Assembly (NCBI RefSeq): GCF_022539665.2
Contig: NC_081337.1
Coordinates: forward strand, 186,001 to 250,000
Direction of reading: 5' to 3'
Length of the DNA: 64,000 bases
DNA from: Daphnia carinata
Lineage: Eukaryota; Arthropoda; Branchiopoda; Diplostraca; Daphniidae
In this document: in pieces, positions 1-12,345 of the stretch
Numbering within the stretch: the stretch's first letter is position 1
Layout of the letters: each line of letters starts with the position of its first letter
Notes under the pieces: model-generated
What the model was told of the DNA's origin: nothing
Databases searched by the model: none
What the model saw: the letters and a program-made list of their open reading frames with translations, nothing else
Translations under genes and position numbers: made by a program

Positions 1-1720
1 TTGGGAAAATAAAACAATAGTGACGTGTATTGGAGAGACCTTTTAACTTCTTTTTCACTTTAACTTGAACTCCGTATCGGAAACGGAAATTTTTTTGTCA
101 TATGTCTTTACTTAATTTATTTGGTTATTTCGCCGTTTACTCTGTTTGTTTCCTTTAAATGGATTTCGGCCAAGAAGCTTGACCTTTCGTTTGTCTTATT
201 TTGTTTCCTGAACAACCGAAAATAAAAGAAAAAAATTTTATTCTTGACTTCTGTTTCAAAGCTTAGAAAATATTATGTAACATTTAAAACAGGTTTCGTT
301 TCATAAAACATTTTTTGAAACAATAAATTATCACGAGTTCATTATGAAAAGACTTCAGAACTACACAAACACAAATGCCTGTAAAACAAGAAAATTTATA
401 AGCCTAATTTGCATTCCCACATTTGCAACTCAATGATAGCGGGCATCATTCACCTTTTGCAAAATGCAATTATTCTTCACATTGAGCAAAATAAAATACC
501 TTTGCATATAGTTGTGATGTAACGTACTCATCCTTTACTATTAATTGCTGTCCTAGTATAGCTATTCTTACATCACAGCTTCCCCATCTAAATCCCAATA
601 GAAGAACAGAAAATAAGATTAAATATTAATTTTCTTCTTCAAAGTGTATTGATATCCACCATAGCCATTTAACAAATGCACTTAACACTTAATATATTTT
701 TGACATTTGACGTTTTGACATATAGCTAAGACCGTCTGCTATGCGATTTAGGACTCGGATGTGTGGTTTGCGGAAAACGTAGATTTCAAAGTATGCCTTA
801 CGAGCCCCCTAGCGCCAAAACCACAAAAAAATATATATTAAAAACCTTGGGCCGTACCTGACAGATTTTTCAGCAACATACATACAGCAACTGTACAAGG
901 GAGGGGAAGCAACTCTCCGTTTAACGGCACACCTTCGGGTGAATCCTGTTTGTGATACATGGTCGTCATAGCTAAAGACGCCTAGTGGCTGATTCTGAAC
1001 TAGATGGTAAATGCTGCACCCACCTGGAAAATATTTTATTAATGTTATGTTTTATTAAAGTTCAAACCATGGGACTTGTGCCTATCAGCCATCGCCACGG
1101 GCCATAAGATTACATATCAAGATTACTATTACTGTACCTAATAGATGTTTTTGACTTAGCTACCTTATTAAGAAATCAACGTTTCTTAGGCAACAAATTC
1201 TTCCACAAATCACTTTCAGGTCTCACCTTAGTTTTCTGTTGTAGCATGACTGACGTATAATTGGAGTAGGTGTCTGAATTGTCTCCTTAGTGTCCGAACA
1301 CCCATCGTTTTCGCGCCTTTTATCAGGAGCTCATACAGCGTCGGATGTCTTGCGAGGACTAATAGATGAGAGCGATAAAATCGGTGCGCACGCTAATGAA
1401 AATTTGGTTGATCATTAGCCTAAGAACAGGGAATTTTGCACTATTTTTTCATTTGTTTTGTGCCAATGGTTGTTGAGTAGCATGCTAGTCAACAAACATT
1501 CGAATACCGTGTTCTGCTAAATGATGGCTTACGGCGTGACCACGCTATTTCAGTTTCTTCTTATAATTCCTATAAAGTTGTTTGAAGAATTTTTTTTAAA
1601 GATTTCAGCTTATCCATATCATTTTAACTAAATTAACGTAGTGTATTAGTAGGGATTTTTTTAGTTGGTTTTATTTGATTAAAAGCTGCAGCGACAAGAT
1701 AGTTCGGTAGAATCATTCAA
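1..1720. other. intergenic, no gene recognised
   Basis: AT-rich sequence with no long ORF, no codon-biased segment and no RNA gene that I recognise on either strand. The block at about 740-1030 has more balanced composition, but I could not assign it to a family. Confidence 0.6.
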
Positions 1721-2592
1721 CCTACAGTAGGGAAGACCGAACCCATCTTGAACACCGTACCACGTTGTACAGTGCCGCGAAAAATATAAGTAATCACAAT
1801 AAAAATATAATACTTATACATTTTGTTCGAAATAGGTTTTTTAAATAGTGTTAAAGTTTGAGTCTGGTTTCTAAATTATTTATTGAGTTATTTTAAAAAA
1901 GAGGAAAGTCTGTATTTTTCTTTGTTCCTTATCGGTGATTTTCTGATGATGACGTCAAAATAATATTAGTCACTCAACTATCAACACACTAGTTTTACTG
2001 CAAAAACTGTTTTTAGGGCCAAGTTGTAGAAACGGCATGTGTGAATTACGCGTATTTTCATAACTTCTCACATTTTCAAAGTTTCGTCAGCTGACGCAGC
2101 CACGACATTACAAATAAAGAATCAAGTATATCAACTGAAAAATCAAAATAACCAAATTATCGATATTGTGTTTGCTCCACCTCCTCCTATGTCTGCTCTA
2201 TCAGTAAAATGAAAATGTATCAGGGATAATAAAAGTCTTTTATTTCAGGCAATCTTTTATAAAGACGGCATTTTAATTGTTCACTAAGTTAACAGCAAGA
2301 AAACAGAAAGAAAAGTAAAATTTTAATAAAACTCATTCTAGCTCTATTGACCCGATCTATGTGGGACAGTGTTCCGTCCAAAGTCACCCCGATTCGCCCC
2401 AAGTTCACCGTTAAATAAAAAGCGTTATAAATTCTAAAAAATTTACATAACATTTTTGAAAAAAAAATGTTAAGTGTCGGAAACGTTCTAAATTCATTTT
2501 CGAACAAATTTTCGAAATTTCGCGTAAGTGGGGTGGTAGATAATGGAGTAAAACCGAAACTGTCCAAGATGGGTCCGGTTTCCCCCTATAGG
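1721..2592. mobile_element. Non-autonomous TIR DNA transposon, about 870 bp
   Basis: Imperfect terminal inverted repeats bound this stretch. The left end (from 1721) reads CCTACAGTAGGGAAGACCGA and the reverse complement of the right end (from 2592) reads CCTATAGGGGGAAACCGGAC; both continue with CCCATCTTG. The interior (about 1870-2405) recurs in the same orientation at 63268-64000. No transposase is encoded, so this looks like a MITE-like element. A TA beside the left CAGTAGGG would suit a Tc1/mariner relative, but the superfamily is not certain. Confidence 0.65.
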
Positions 2593-3503
2593 GTAAGCAT
2601 GTAATTTTACTGACTATTACCAATTAACGTCGTTTGTCGTACAACATTTTATAAAACATCTTTGCAGTAATAGAAAATACATTGCTTGTAACCAAGTATG
2701 TTGGTCATTCTATGTTGGGGTTTTCACGGTTGTCCATCACGTCCGTGATGTTTCGTTTTTGAAAGCCTAATTGCATATGAAACCAGTCATAAACACCTGT
2801 ATCGAGCTTCTCATGGTAAGTTTCTTGTTGCAATCGGTAACTGACAATCCTTTCACCACTGTCTATTAGAAAGTTATATAATGCACATCAACACGGTGTT
2901 ATCCATACAGCTTTTGGAACATGGGCATGAACATATTATAACCTGCGTCAAGTGTTTTTTAAATCAACGTATGTTCAACGATAATGCGTGTTTTAGACCA
3001 TTTTCTTTCAAAATCACTTTTTTCTTTGTGTTAGCAAACCTGGGCTTAGTTTAAGAACTTCAAGATAAAATTAAGTTAGTTGGAAGACCCGCATATTGCC
3101 TTCTGCTATCTCCCCACCTCACTCGACCTTTTTTCTACGATCTCCCCTTTTATTACCTTCTTCCGGTTGACCGAGGTGTCAACGAAACCAAGCTCATCTG
3201 TTAACCTCGTTTCCCTTTTTGACACCGTTTCGCTGCTTTATTGCCCACGCTAACCTTAGCGTCCCCAAGCCAAGACGCAGTATAAAACCCCACCCGAGCT
3301 TCCCAAAAGAGAGTTCTCTTGTAGCCATCACATGTACTAGTTATGTGCAAATTTTTGTAATGTGTTGGTGCCAATTTTAAAATAAACTTGAAACCCCGAA
3401 ACAATAAACAAAAACGCAAGTTCCAATTGTTGCATTAGACACAGGAATAATATGTGGGGTACACGGGAACGCCGAGTCTCACAAAATCTGAAATTCTGGG
3501 TTT
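2593..3503. other. intergenic; weak LTR-like segment
   Basis: No gene is visible. Around 3285-3400 a TATAAAA motif is followed about 100 bp later by AATAAA-type signals, as in a short LTR or a decayed promoter/terminator pair. No clear TG...CA ends or target duplication were found, so I do not call an element. Confidence 0.35.
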
Positions 3504-3790
3504 GGGAAAAGCGAATCAGGATATTCAGAAGTAATAGCTTTTAAATCAAAACATAAAAAAACTTTAGCACCATGAGCACTTCCAAAAAATGCAGCAAACG
3601 TGTAACTGATTGAACGATTTGGCAAAAGCGAATAAGAATTTTCAGAAATAATAGCTCCTAAGTCAGCATCGAAAAACTCTAGCATCGTGAGCAATTGCCA
3701 GAAAACCAAAAAACGTATAACTGACTGAACGATGGACGAACAGCAAGCAGAATAAGCGAATGAGAAAACTTACGATTATTATAGTTTTTC
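3504..3790. repeat. Imperfect tandem repeat, unit about 117 bp
   Basis: Two diverged units begin at 3504 and 3621 (each opens with a GGGAAAAGCGAAT-like motif and closes with a TAACTGA(T/C)TGAACGAT-like motif). A partial third begins near 3748. Short ORFs in the block are by-products of the repetition. Confidence 0.6.
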
Positions 3791-3878
3791 AGATTTCTTT
3801 CTGAAGTTTGATATTTATATACGTTCCATCCAAAACACCTAGGACACCAGGCAACCCAGCCAGCTTATGAAATTCTAT

Positions 3879-4249
3879 TGTCACGAGGAGAAAATAGTGA
3901 CGTGGTTGTCATTTCTGAAAAGACGTGACAACCAACTTTTGAATTGCTTGCAACACAGCTTCCCTTGAAAAGAAGATGTTGCAACACGCCGATAATCAGT
4001 AACAGATAGTTATCCCTAGAATTCACGAAACCCTAGCGATGGGGCGTATATCCTTCACGAGGGTATAAAAGCCCATACATATTTAGCCCTAAGTTAGTTC
4101 TTAAGTTCTCCCGTGTTCTTCAAGTTCTCCTACAGTTCTCTTCACGTTCAGGTTAAGTAAAAGTGTAGTTATTCCTCATTTCTGCTATGTCTTGTATTCT
4201 TTCTTAAAATTCAATAAAATTCATTAACAAAGTAAAGTCCAGTATGACA
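3879..4249 (+). mobile_element. Solo LTR (371 bp) with 4-bp target duplication
   Basis: The segment begins TGTCACGAGG and ends ATGACA, flanked by CTAT on both sides (3875-3878 and 4250-4253). Inside are a TATAAAA box near 4060, a C/T-rich start region with repeated AGTTCTC, and AATAAA near 4213. This is normal LTR promoter and polyA architecture in plus orientation. No internal region or second LTR adjoins it, so it is best read as a solo LTR left by recombination; a 4-bp duplication fits Ty3/Gypsy. Confidence 0.7.
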
Positions 4250-4253
4250 CTAT

Positions 4254-7200
4254 TCTGAGTGCAGAGACATCATTTGGGCTGGCTACTGGGAAAAGTAATT
4301 GAGATGTATTTCAAATACTTTGTGTTATGTTATCGGTTGTTCTTTAGATTGTTGAAATTTATATTTGTATAATGTATATTCAGTATGAAACACCGCTGCG
4401 AAACCAAGTTCGATGAGTCTCTATTGGAGGAGCTCCCGGAGTTGTTGAAGCTCCGTTAGTTGAGTTCCATTGTTTTCCCTAGAGGTCTTCATTGTGTACA
4501 AATCATTGGGAGCATGTAACTTAGAGCGAAGGTGTACATGTTCTGATATTTAGAACAAACGTTTTACTTCTGAAGTTCGATAAAGGCACTTAGAAGGTAG
4601 TAAGTTAGAAACACGTTAATAATCAATTGTATCAATTTAGCATGTATGAACTTAATATAAAAAACTTTTAACGTAGGGAAACCGGCCATTTTTTGAAAAA
4701 TTTATCAAATAAAAAGATCCACTGCGAGCTACTTAAATTTTAGTTCTTTTTCTTATGCATTTAAGTGAGTAAAAAAAAAAATCAGCCACTAAAGGGTGCA
4801 TACTACAAGGGTGGACATTGAAAACGTTAGTGTAAAGAAAATAATAAAATCAGCTGAGCAGTTTCGGATTTTATACGAAACGTGTGAAACGATACAAAAA
4901 GTCTTTTGGACGCCTTGGTTGAACTTGTTCTGCTTGACATGATTTCTCCTTCATATACAATGCTGAAACAAATCGGATTTTCAACGAATCTACACAACAC
5001 TTAAAAGATGACACCTTGATATGGTTTTTTTTCTCAATAATTGTTAAAACTTCTTCGTGGTGGGTGAAATAAATGTAACGAAACTAAATATACATCTTCG
5101 ATATATTTCCCTTCTTCGCATCTTTATTAATTGTCCAGGTAATGTATACTTTACAATTGCAACACAATATGTGCAACACGGATGACCTAGATAAACACCT
5201 GCCAGATGACTCACACATGCGACGCAGCCATACGTTATAAACATCACGCCACTTAAAACACATTTTTTTATTTTCTGCACGGGCGACGCTCATACACGTA
5301 ATCCACATCACACCACTTTATTTCCGTATTTGTATTATAATGACCTAACCTAGAGAATATATTTATCGTTGTGGCTAAAATTCCTCGCGAGTTCTTTATT
5401 TAAAATTTGTCTTAATATCCGTAAAGTCATTCACCCAACGAGGAGAATGCTTTACATTTGGATAGCTGCAAAGACCTTATCTGTTAATTTTGCTCGCAGC
5501 CTCTGAATAGTCTTCTCTTCAGACCACCCTGGACCATCCACTATACTGTCAAAAGACTCGAGCCAAAAATCAAAGCAAGAAAGCGGGCTTCCAGAAAAAG
5601 ATGGGAGTAATTGTAAATGAGGAAGGCATGTTGGCTGTTTTTTAAATCATTTAAGTCATTAACAGTGGCTGCTCTGGCTGGAGAAAAACAGTAAGCCACG
5701 TTGTTGGTTGGATAAATCAGGAGAGATTTTATGGAATCTTTTTGTTGATTCTGAGCGAGTCGTGAATATTACTCGGAATTGGAGCCGAGTAAACGTGCAG
5801 AATTATCCTTAAACGTTCTTAGAGTAATAGAGCTAGATCATTATTTCACTTCAGGCTTGCTCGTGACATTTTATGTTAAGCAAATACAGTTCGCATTTTT
5901 TAAAATTCAAGTTGAAAGAGTTCTAGCTGCTTTACGGTGAACACAGACGTGCCTCCGGTAGCAAAGGGTTCCAGATTTTTTAATAGTGAAATGGGGAACT
6001 AACCCCTGTTTTTATTTGGGCTTTATCATGTTAAAAATAAGCCGAAAAACGCATACGACTAGGCCTACCTTGAAGATTGCGTCAATGAGTTCATTCAACT
6101 TCAGCGTACCGGTTTTTGCCGTAAAGGGAAAATAATTAAAATTTTGGTCGTTGGATTCACCTGTGATGCTCAGCAATTGCCCTGAAAAAATGTATTAAAA
6201 TTTATACAGTCTATGAAAGTTGCCCTAAGTGTGAAGTTTACGGAAAGTGGGCGGTACAGGGCGTACTGTTAGAAACATCGGCTCCGCCTCAATTCCATGA
6301 AAACAAATCTCAAAATGGTCACCAAAATAGTGCATCTATTTTAGTAGAATTAGGCATCGACATGATTAGCTCGTTTGCCGTTGACTGTATGCACTTCGCG
6401 TTCCTTGGTGTGAGAAAGCTCTTGAGATGAGAAAGCTTTTGTGGCTTTGGATTCATGCATATCGGATCGCATATCGGTCCTATTGGTAAGAGGTGCCAAT
6501 TTTATTCTTTGTAATTTCACGTGAAAGCCAAAATCGTTAAATGAATTACCGCGATGGAAAGCCATCAGCCTGAATCAATATCTGTAGTACACTGTGAAAG
6601 CCGCCATGACGGAAATTTTTAAAGGGAGCCTCTTCAAAGTTTGTATGACAATTTGGTTGAACAAATGCGTCAAATAGTTGATAATCATGGTGTAAAATAG
6701 TGCAAAATTCTTTATGATGATTTTTTTTTTCATTCAACGTACATTGCCATATTCACTAGGCTGATGACATTCTAAAATTTGGGCATTTAGAAAAAATGAA
6801 TGTTTTATTTACATTGATCGTTGTGCATCTTCCAAGAAGAAGCAAACGTAACTAATGCTCACAGAAAACTAATTGTTTCAATCTGGCAAGTGGCAAGGGA
6901 AAGAAGAACGAAACGATTAAGAAATGGTCGCAGGAGAAGAAACAGATAGCACACAAGAAATGTAAATAATTCATGTTCACAAAAGTTTCGACCCATATTT
7001 GTCCATTGTGCCCAAAGTCAGTTATTAAAAATTGTACACCCATCATATTCGGCATCATATGAAATTACCATCATGAAGCAATTTTGTTAAGATTACATAA
7101 TATTGATAACATTTTTCATATACATTATTTCCGTTATAGGACAGGTACACTTTCTTTGAGGCAACAATCTTTCTAGTTTAAGAAACAGTATTAAGATCAG

Positions 7201-7794
7201 ATTTCGATTCGGTTCAACTACGCGGTTTCAACTACGCGGTATGCCGTTGAAAATCGTGAAACTACCATTGCGCGCAATCAAGGAGTATATTCTTATGCAT
7301 CAGACAACAGCGGAACATATGACAACAGCAAGAGTAGGAGGCGAAAATAGAGATTCCGTTGGTATATTGTGAGTCTTCTTCGAAGTTGTTTTGCAGTGTA
7401 GGAAATTAATATTTTTCGATTTGCAGGTATTTGTGTTTCCTAGTGATTTTTCCAGCGTAATTTGGGTAGAACATCATCAGAAATGATTACACATTTCGGC
7501 AACATGACTGGAAGAAAACAAGACATATGAAATCAACCTGCACAGCATGTAGGTAGCTTTTGTATGGTTTTTTTCGTTTTGCTTCAGCTATTCGTATATT
7601 ACTGTTTTGCCATTCGCCATTGTCCAGTTCTGTCTACCTTACAATGCGTATCAATTGGATATAGCCTCTCGAGACTGGATCAGAAAATCAGGCAATAGGG
7701 GTATGTTACTTGCCTGGTGAGGATGAAGCCTGAAATGCAAAAGAGGGGCGCGAGATGAAGTAAAATACGTTCTTGCTGGTGAGATAGTTGTCAG
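4254..7794. other. intergenic, no gene recognised
   Basis: About 3.5 kb without a supportable gene. Short ORFs on both strands have neither conserved motifs nor splice-linked partners. A 14-bp unit (TTCAACTACGCGGT) is duplicated in tandem near 7214-7242. Confidence 0.55.
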
Positions 7795-7796
7795 TA

Positions 7797-9235
7797 CAGT
7801 GCCGGTTCACTTATAGAACCGCCTAGCTATAGAACCGGCTCGGTTATCGAACCGATTTTTCCTTGCAGTGTTTTAGCGTCGCCGTTGGCCGTATTTTGAA
7901 CAATAATTCGCGTTTCGGTAGCGAGAAACAATGGGGTGCACTTTTAAAACATGCTAACAAATATTACGCTAATGGGTTTTAGTAATTTCAGGGAATTGTA
8001 TGAACTGGTTCAGTGATCCAATTTTAAATAATTGGGCGGCAAAGTAATTCGGGCTGGAAACGATAAAATGAAAATATTTATTGTGTTACTTTTTGTTTGT
8101 AACTGTTCATGAAATGGGAAATCCTGCTTAGGACATGTTCGTTCTAGTAAAAAAAGCAAGGAAAAAGTCTATCAATGGAAGACAAAATAAAAGTAATATA
8201 ACTTATTGAGGGGGAAAAGTCGGAAATGTATATTGCTCCTTTGTTTGGTGTTCCCAAATCTTAAATAAGTATGAACAAAGAAAACATTAAGTTCTTTCAG
8301 CGAACAAAGTGTTTAAGCCGTCAAAACAACTGATGGCAAATGAGTCTCAATATACAAAATCGGACCATGCTGTTTTGAATTGGTTTAATGCAATGCGCAA
8401 TCCTACTTCCAAATGCAAAATCCTCTGTCTTTCACGAGCTCACATCTAAGATCGGGAATCACACGAAGCTAAGGCTAGGAGGATTTTGCATTTGAAAGCG
8501 TATGACGGGTGATTCCGGAACTGGAAGCAGCGTTGCTCGATCGGGCCTAGTATTCGTCTTTTTGGAGAGGCTGGAGCATCACAGAACTGGGACCATCATT
8601 AAGGTTCTTTCCCGTCAATTTTCGTAGGCGTTTAGTGAAAAATTGGTCTGCTACAGAGCTTGCAATGTTTTTAACATAGACGAAACGGGTTTGTGCTATT
8701 GTGCTTTACCTACTCGTACGTACGTTAGCAATGAGAAAGGATGTCGAAAATCCTTTAGGGATAAAAAGGCTATGGGTGCAAAAGATGGACTTAAGCTTGT
8801 TTTTTGCGAAAAAGCTACAGGCTCTTCTAAAATAGGCCCTCTTTTGTTTCGAAGTTCCAAAAATCCTCACTGCTTTCGTGATCAATCGTCTCTAATCCAT
8901 TACGTATGGCAAAGAAAGGCCTGGGTCGATCGTGAACTATACAAGGGGTGGTGGGATAACGTATTTTGACCTTCGTTCCGTACGCAAATTTACCAACGAA
9001 CCAGTTTCTCTTTTAATGGACAGCTGCTCTGGACATGACGCAACGTGCCTTGGCCCAAATGGACAAGTCGAAATAGGTTTTTTCCCACCGAAATGCACCT
9101 CACTTTACTAACTACTTGACCAGGGTACAATTCCTGCGTTGAAGACCCTCAACAAAAAAGGAAATGTTGAAAAGATATATTGAGGCGTACGAAAAATTCG
9201 ACGAGCTTCAAGAATTAGCAAAAAAAGGTAAACAG
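7797..9235 (+). mobile_element. pogo/Tigger-family DNA transposon relic
   Basis: The left end starts CAGTGCCGGTTC after a TA dinucleotide and contains repeated GAACCG/TCGAACC motifs, as in Tigger/pogo termini. A degenerate pogo-type transposase follows. No matching right terminus was found after 9235, so the element is 3'-truncated or its end has diverged. Confidence 0.65.
8170..9235 (+). pseudogene. pogo/Tigger (DDE_1) transposase, decayed
   Basis: Reading across frames gives the expected order of a pogo-type transposase. A CENP-B-like helix-turn-helix lies near 8170-8290 (IEGGKSEMYIAPLFGVPKS-like), then a WFNAMR segment near 8380 typical of the second helix-turn-helix. The catalytic core begins at 8643 with FNIDETGLCY (first Asp) and continues through KKAMGAKDGLKLVF, SKNPHCFRD and WVDRELYKGWWD. 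The second Asp region is LLMDSCSGHD near 9015, followed by FFPPKCTSLY and LLDQGTIPA. Stops and frameshifts, including one right after the core ORF at 8969, mean it cannot make an active enzyme. It is unrelated to the neighbouring inverted-repeat element. Confidence 0.8.
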
Positions 9236-9391
9236 TAGATGAAGTAATTATATAAATAACAATAAGAAGCATACATAAATTAACTCAAGTAAGCAAATAA
9301 TATATACAAAGCCTGAAATAATATACAAATAATAAAGATATATACATTTAGAATTATCTATATCTATAATCGTCGCCTCGATCGAAAAATC

Positions 9392-10612
9392 TATTGCCAT
9401 GTTAGGCTGACATGGCAGTAAGATACGAAGTGGCTATTGCCATGTCAGGCCTATATTCGGGGACATGGTGGCTCCTCCCCCATTGGTTATTGCCCAATGA
9501 CCATGGATGCTTCTACGTCAGGGGCGACATGGAAAATTCGCCCACCAAGGCTATTGCCATGTCTAATGAAATTGCATACCCCTGATGTCAAGGGTATCAT
9601 ATATATATATGTATATTTTGAAATAATAATAAATGACACAATAACAATAACTTTTTGAAGAGAACTCCATTTGCCAAAGACATCCTACACTGCATACAAA
9701 GTATTGCGAAATAAAGATAATTTTTTCACATGGGTTATTGGAAGTGAGGCAGCTGCTAAAATTCTTCTTACTAAGAAGTTAGTGGAGGGACATGATATCA
9801 GCCCTGTGCCTGAAATGGTTAGCAGCACAGTAACAGAAGAAGATTTAGCAGTGGAACTTCCAAAATTTCAGAAATTATTTACAGAGGAAGCCTGGATAGC
9901 CACAATAAACTTGAGTTAGTCAGCAGTGAAACATGTGATATAGTATAACAAAGGTAATCTATAATATAATACTTCCTTACAGTTGATTTTAAGAAAAAAC
10001 ATTCGCGATACAAATGTGGTGACTGTAAAAAGATTAGTAATAAAACCACACCAAATGTGCTCTGTGACAGTTGCTTGAAGTGGTGTCACTGGGCTTGTGA
10101 GAATATTCAAAAACAATCTGATTTATCCAAGTATTTCAAATGTTCCACATGTCGTGCCTTGGTTACACTGTGACACTGTTTTGTAAATTTGCTATGTTTG
10201 ATATGTACAAATAAAATATAGTTATGACTCAATGTGTTAAGCATAAACATTTAACGTGCGACTAAAGCGTCTGCTATAGACACATCATAAACATCGTTGC
10301 GACTTCGTTAAAATCGGTGAAATTGTATTGCAGTTCCAATCTAGCTAATTTTTGTTTAGTATTTAGAACTCGGTAAACAATAAATTACATGCAACAAGTT
10401 AAGAGAAACTTTTGAAAAAACAAAAAGATATATCTACAGATGCACACAAAATTACCATTTAATTTTATACTCTTCAAGGAGAGTTATAGAATTGTATGAC
10501 ACTTGTTATTATTTCAATATATATATACATACCCTTGACATCAGGCGTATGTAATTTCATAAGACATGGCAATAGCCGTGGTAGGCGAATTTGCCTTGTC
10601 CTTATATGGCAA
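9392..10612. mobile_element. Inverted-repeat element carrying a PHD-finger gene
   Basis: The arm at about 9520-9665 is repeated in inverse orientation at about 10475-10612. Both contain CTATTGCCATGTCT, TGAAATT, CCTGATGTCAAGGGTAT, an AT-run and TTGAAGAG in the same order. Extra ATTGCCATGT motifs at 9396 and 9433 suggest a duplicated outer terminus on the left. The ~810 bp interior carries no transposase but a spliced coding sequence with its own polyA signal. The organisation resembles a non-autonomous TIR element that has captured a gene (Pack-TIR type); the outer limits are approximate. Confidence 0.6.
9659..10173 (+). CDS. PHD-type zinc-finger protein fragment (two exons)
   Basis: Exon 1 is open from 9659 to 9914. 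A GTTAGT donor follows, and an acceptor ending TTACAG at 9982 joins exon 2 (9983-10173) in frame, so the codon split over the junction reads Ile. Exon 2 encodes CGDC...LCDSC...WCHWAC...CSTC. This C4-H-C3-like order with a Trp just before the His is typical of a PHD finger, a chromatin-reading or protein-interaction zinc fold. An AATAAA at about 10211 follows the stop. No ATG opens exon 1; its first codons lie next to a possible AG acceptor at 9660, so upstream exons were probably lost or not captured. The N-terminal half (SYTAYKVLRNKDNF...TEEDLAVELPKFQKLF) matches nothing I recognise. It lies between inverted repeats. Whether it is expressed is unknown. Confidence 0.6.
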
Positions 10613-11017
10613 TAGGGTTGACCCGCTCCGATTGACCATTTGGTTTTCATTGCCGATTCGATCATTTGAGAATGATTTGATTGGCGATCAAATTATTGGC
10701 GATCCGATCGTTTTTGGGAGAAATCTAGTAGTGGAATTTGCATTAAACTTGTCATCATTGCAAGTCAATGTCTTCACTTCAGACTTTTAGACGAAAAGGC
10801 GTCTGCTGCGAACGAAGGATAAACAGCTTCCTCCGCGAAAATTTATGTAAATTCTAAATTCTTACGTTTGGTGGCACTAAATTCAATCGCAAAATTTATT
10901 GTTGCCGATCAACGGGTTTTTTGATCGCCGATCAAACCAATATCAACCTCAAAAGATTTGATCGGCGATCATTTTTTACCTTAATCGTGATCGATAATCG
11001 CGATCGCGGCAAGACTG
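10613..11017. mobile_element. hAT-type MITE, related to the 24942 and hAT-2 elements
   Basis: The right end reads GCGGCAAGACTG, whose reverse complement CAGTCTTGCCGC resembles the CAGACTTGCCGT terminus at 24942 and 42857. The interior is full of the same GGCGATCA / TCGGCGATC motifs and also has a CGTCTGCT motif found in the 24942 copy. The left end is degenerate and no 8-bp duplication is visible, so this is an older member. Confidence 0.5.
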
Positions 11018-11387
11018 CTTTGAGGAGATGAATATTATTGGAAAGGTAATGCGTTAAATTAATTACGGCTATTAAACAAATCTAATTGTTTTTAAAATTA
11101 ACGCGTTATTCGTAGAGATATGCGGTAATTTACGCTTACGAAGTTAACTATTGGTAAAATTATTCACGTTGGTGTTAACTACCGGTAAAACGTTATAAGA
11201 AACGCACACCTCGGCATCCAATGATCGAAGATCCAGCCCCCAACAAATCCATCGAGCTCATGAAGCAGACGACTAAAATTTCATCGTTGTGGCTGACAAA
11301 TTCAGGCACGAGCAAAAGGGTAACGAGCTATTCGAGCATTTACCTCTTGCTTCTTTTCAAATTAACGATAGCACAAGTGTGGCCGAA

Positions 11388-12345
11388 ATGTTAAATGAAG
11401 AAAACTATTCTTCTGATTCCAGTGACGAGGACTACATTCCAACTGGTGATTTTTTCGGAAATGACTCCTTGAAACTTCCAACCTAGCATGTCTGACCTGC
11501 TTAATTTTATTTAGGTGCTGAAAGTGATGTTGAAGAATTAACAGATGAACCTGAACATAGTTCCAGCAGTGATGGTGATCAAGTTGTGGAACATGGATCT
11601 GTTTCGAAGAAACAAAAATTGTGTTCAAAAAAAAAAAAAAAATTAAAACGTAAATATTCCTTCTGTTAATACATCCAATGTGATATGACATTTTTCCTTT
11701 CAACTATTAATTGATTTTCTAGCAAAGCAAGAAATTCTGCTGTGCAAGATAAAGAAGACAAAATAAAAACCATTTATGCTGCTGAAGATAACAAAGAAAG
11801 AGTGGATAGTCTTTGGGCTTCTTTTAAGGATGTGTCTGAATTAAAAAAAGCAAAGGAAATAGTGACACCTTCTATTGCATCACCAGCAACCTCAAAAATC
11901 TACGAATTTGCTGGAGAAAAAATTGAGTATTAAATTTTTTATCATTACATCATAGAAATGTCAAGCTGTAACCAAAGCTAATCCTTGTTCTTATTCAATT
12001 GGTTATTTGACTATTATTGTTCAATTCAGAATCTCAGAGAAAAATCAGAAGATTGCATCCATAAGTTCACAGGAGATTAAAGGAAAAAGACCTGCTTTGA
12101 GAGCTGGTGGCCTTTCTAGCTTGACCAGTCAGTTATCTAACAAAAAATCTAAGCTGAGCACCTTGGAGAAATCTAAACTTGATTGGGACAAATTTAAGCA
12201 CGACGAAGGCATTGCTGAAGATTTAAAATCTTTTAATCAAGGCAAAAAGGGATTTTTGGAGAGACAAGCTTTTCTGGAACGAGCCGACGTAAAACAGTTT
12301 GAAATCGAAAAAACTTTACGTGCTGGGCGAAAATCCAATTCGTAA
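11388..12345 (+). CDS. CFDP1: Craniofacial development protein 1 / Bucentaur (BCNT) homologue
   Basis: Four exons encode the acidic N-terminus and C-terminal BCNT domain of CFDP1 (yeti in flies, Swc5 in yeast), a nuclear subunit of the SRCAP/SWR1-type complex that deposits histone H2A.Z. The ATG at 11388 opens MLNEENYSSDSSDEDYIPTG; the donor is within GGTGATT at about 11446 and the next exon starts after TTTATTTAG. Exon 2 is acidic, then lysine-rich. Exon 3 has RVDSLWASFKDV and KIYEFAGEKIE, both family hallmarks. Exon 4 (acceptor TTCAATTCAG near 12030) carries STLEKSKLDWDKFK, FLERQAFLERADVKQFEIEK and stops at 12345. A run of 15 A in exon 2 leaves the exon 2/3 phase one base out, probably a homopolymer-length error or a real length change. 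AATAAA lies at 12593. The gene converges with the USP24-type gene. Confidence 0.9.

Noticed and set aside
740-1030. Possible structured RNA
   Set aside because: The block stands out in composition, but I could not fold it into a known tRNA, snRNA or rRNA pattern, so no RNA gene is called.
3080-3440. Second LTR near the solo LTR
   Set aside because: A TATA box and polyA signal are present, but no TG...CA ends, target duplication or partner copy was found.
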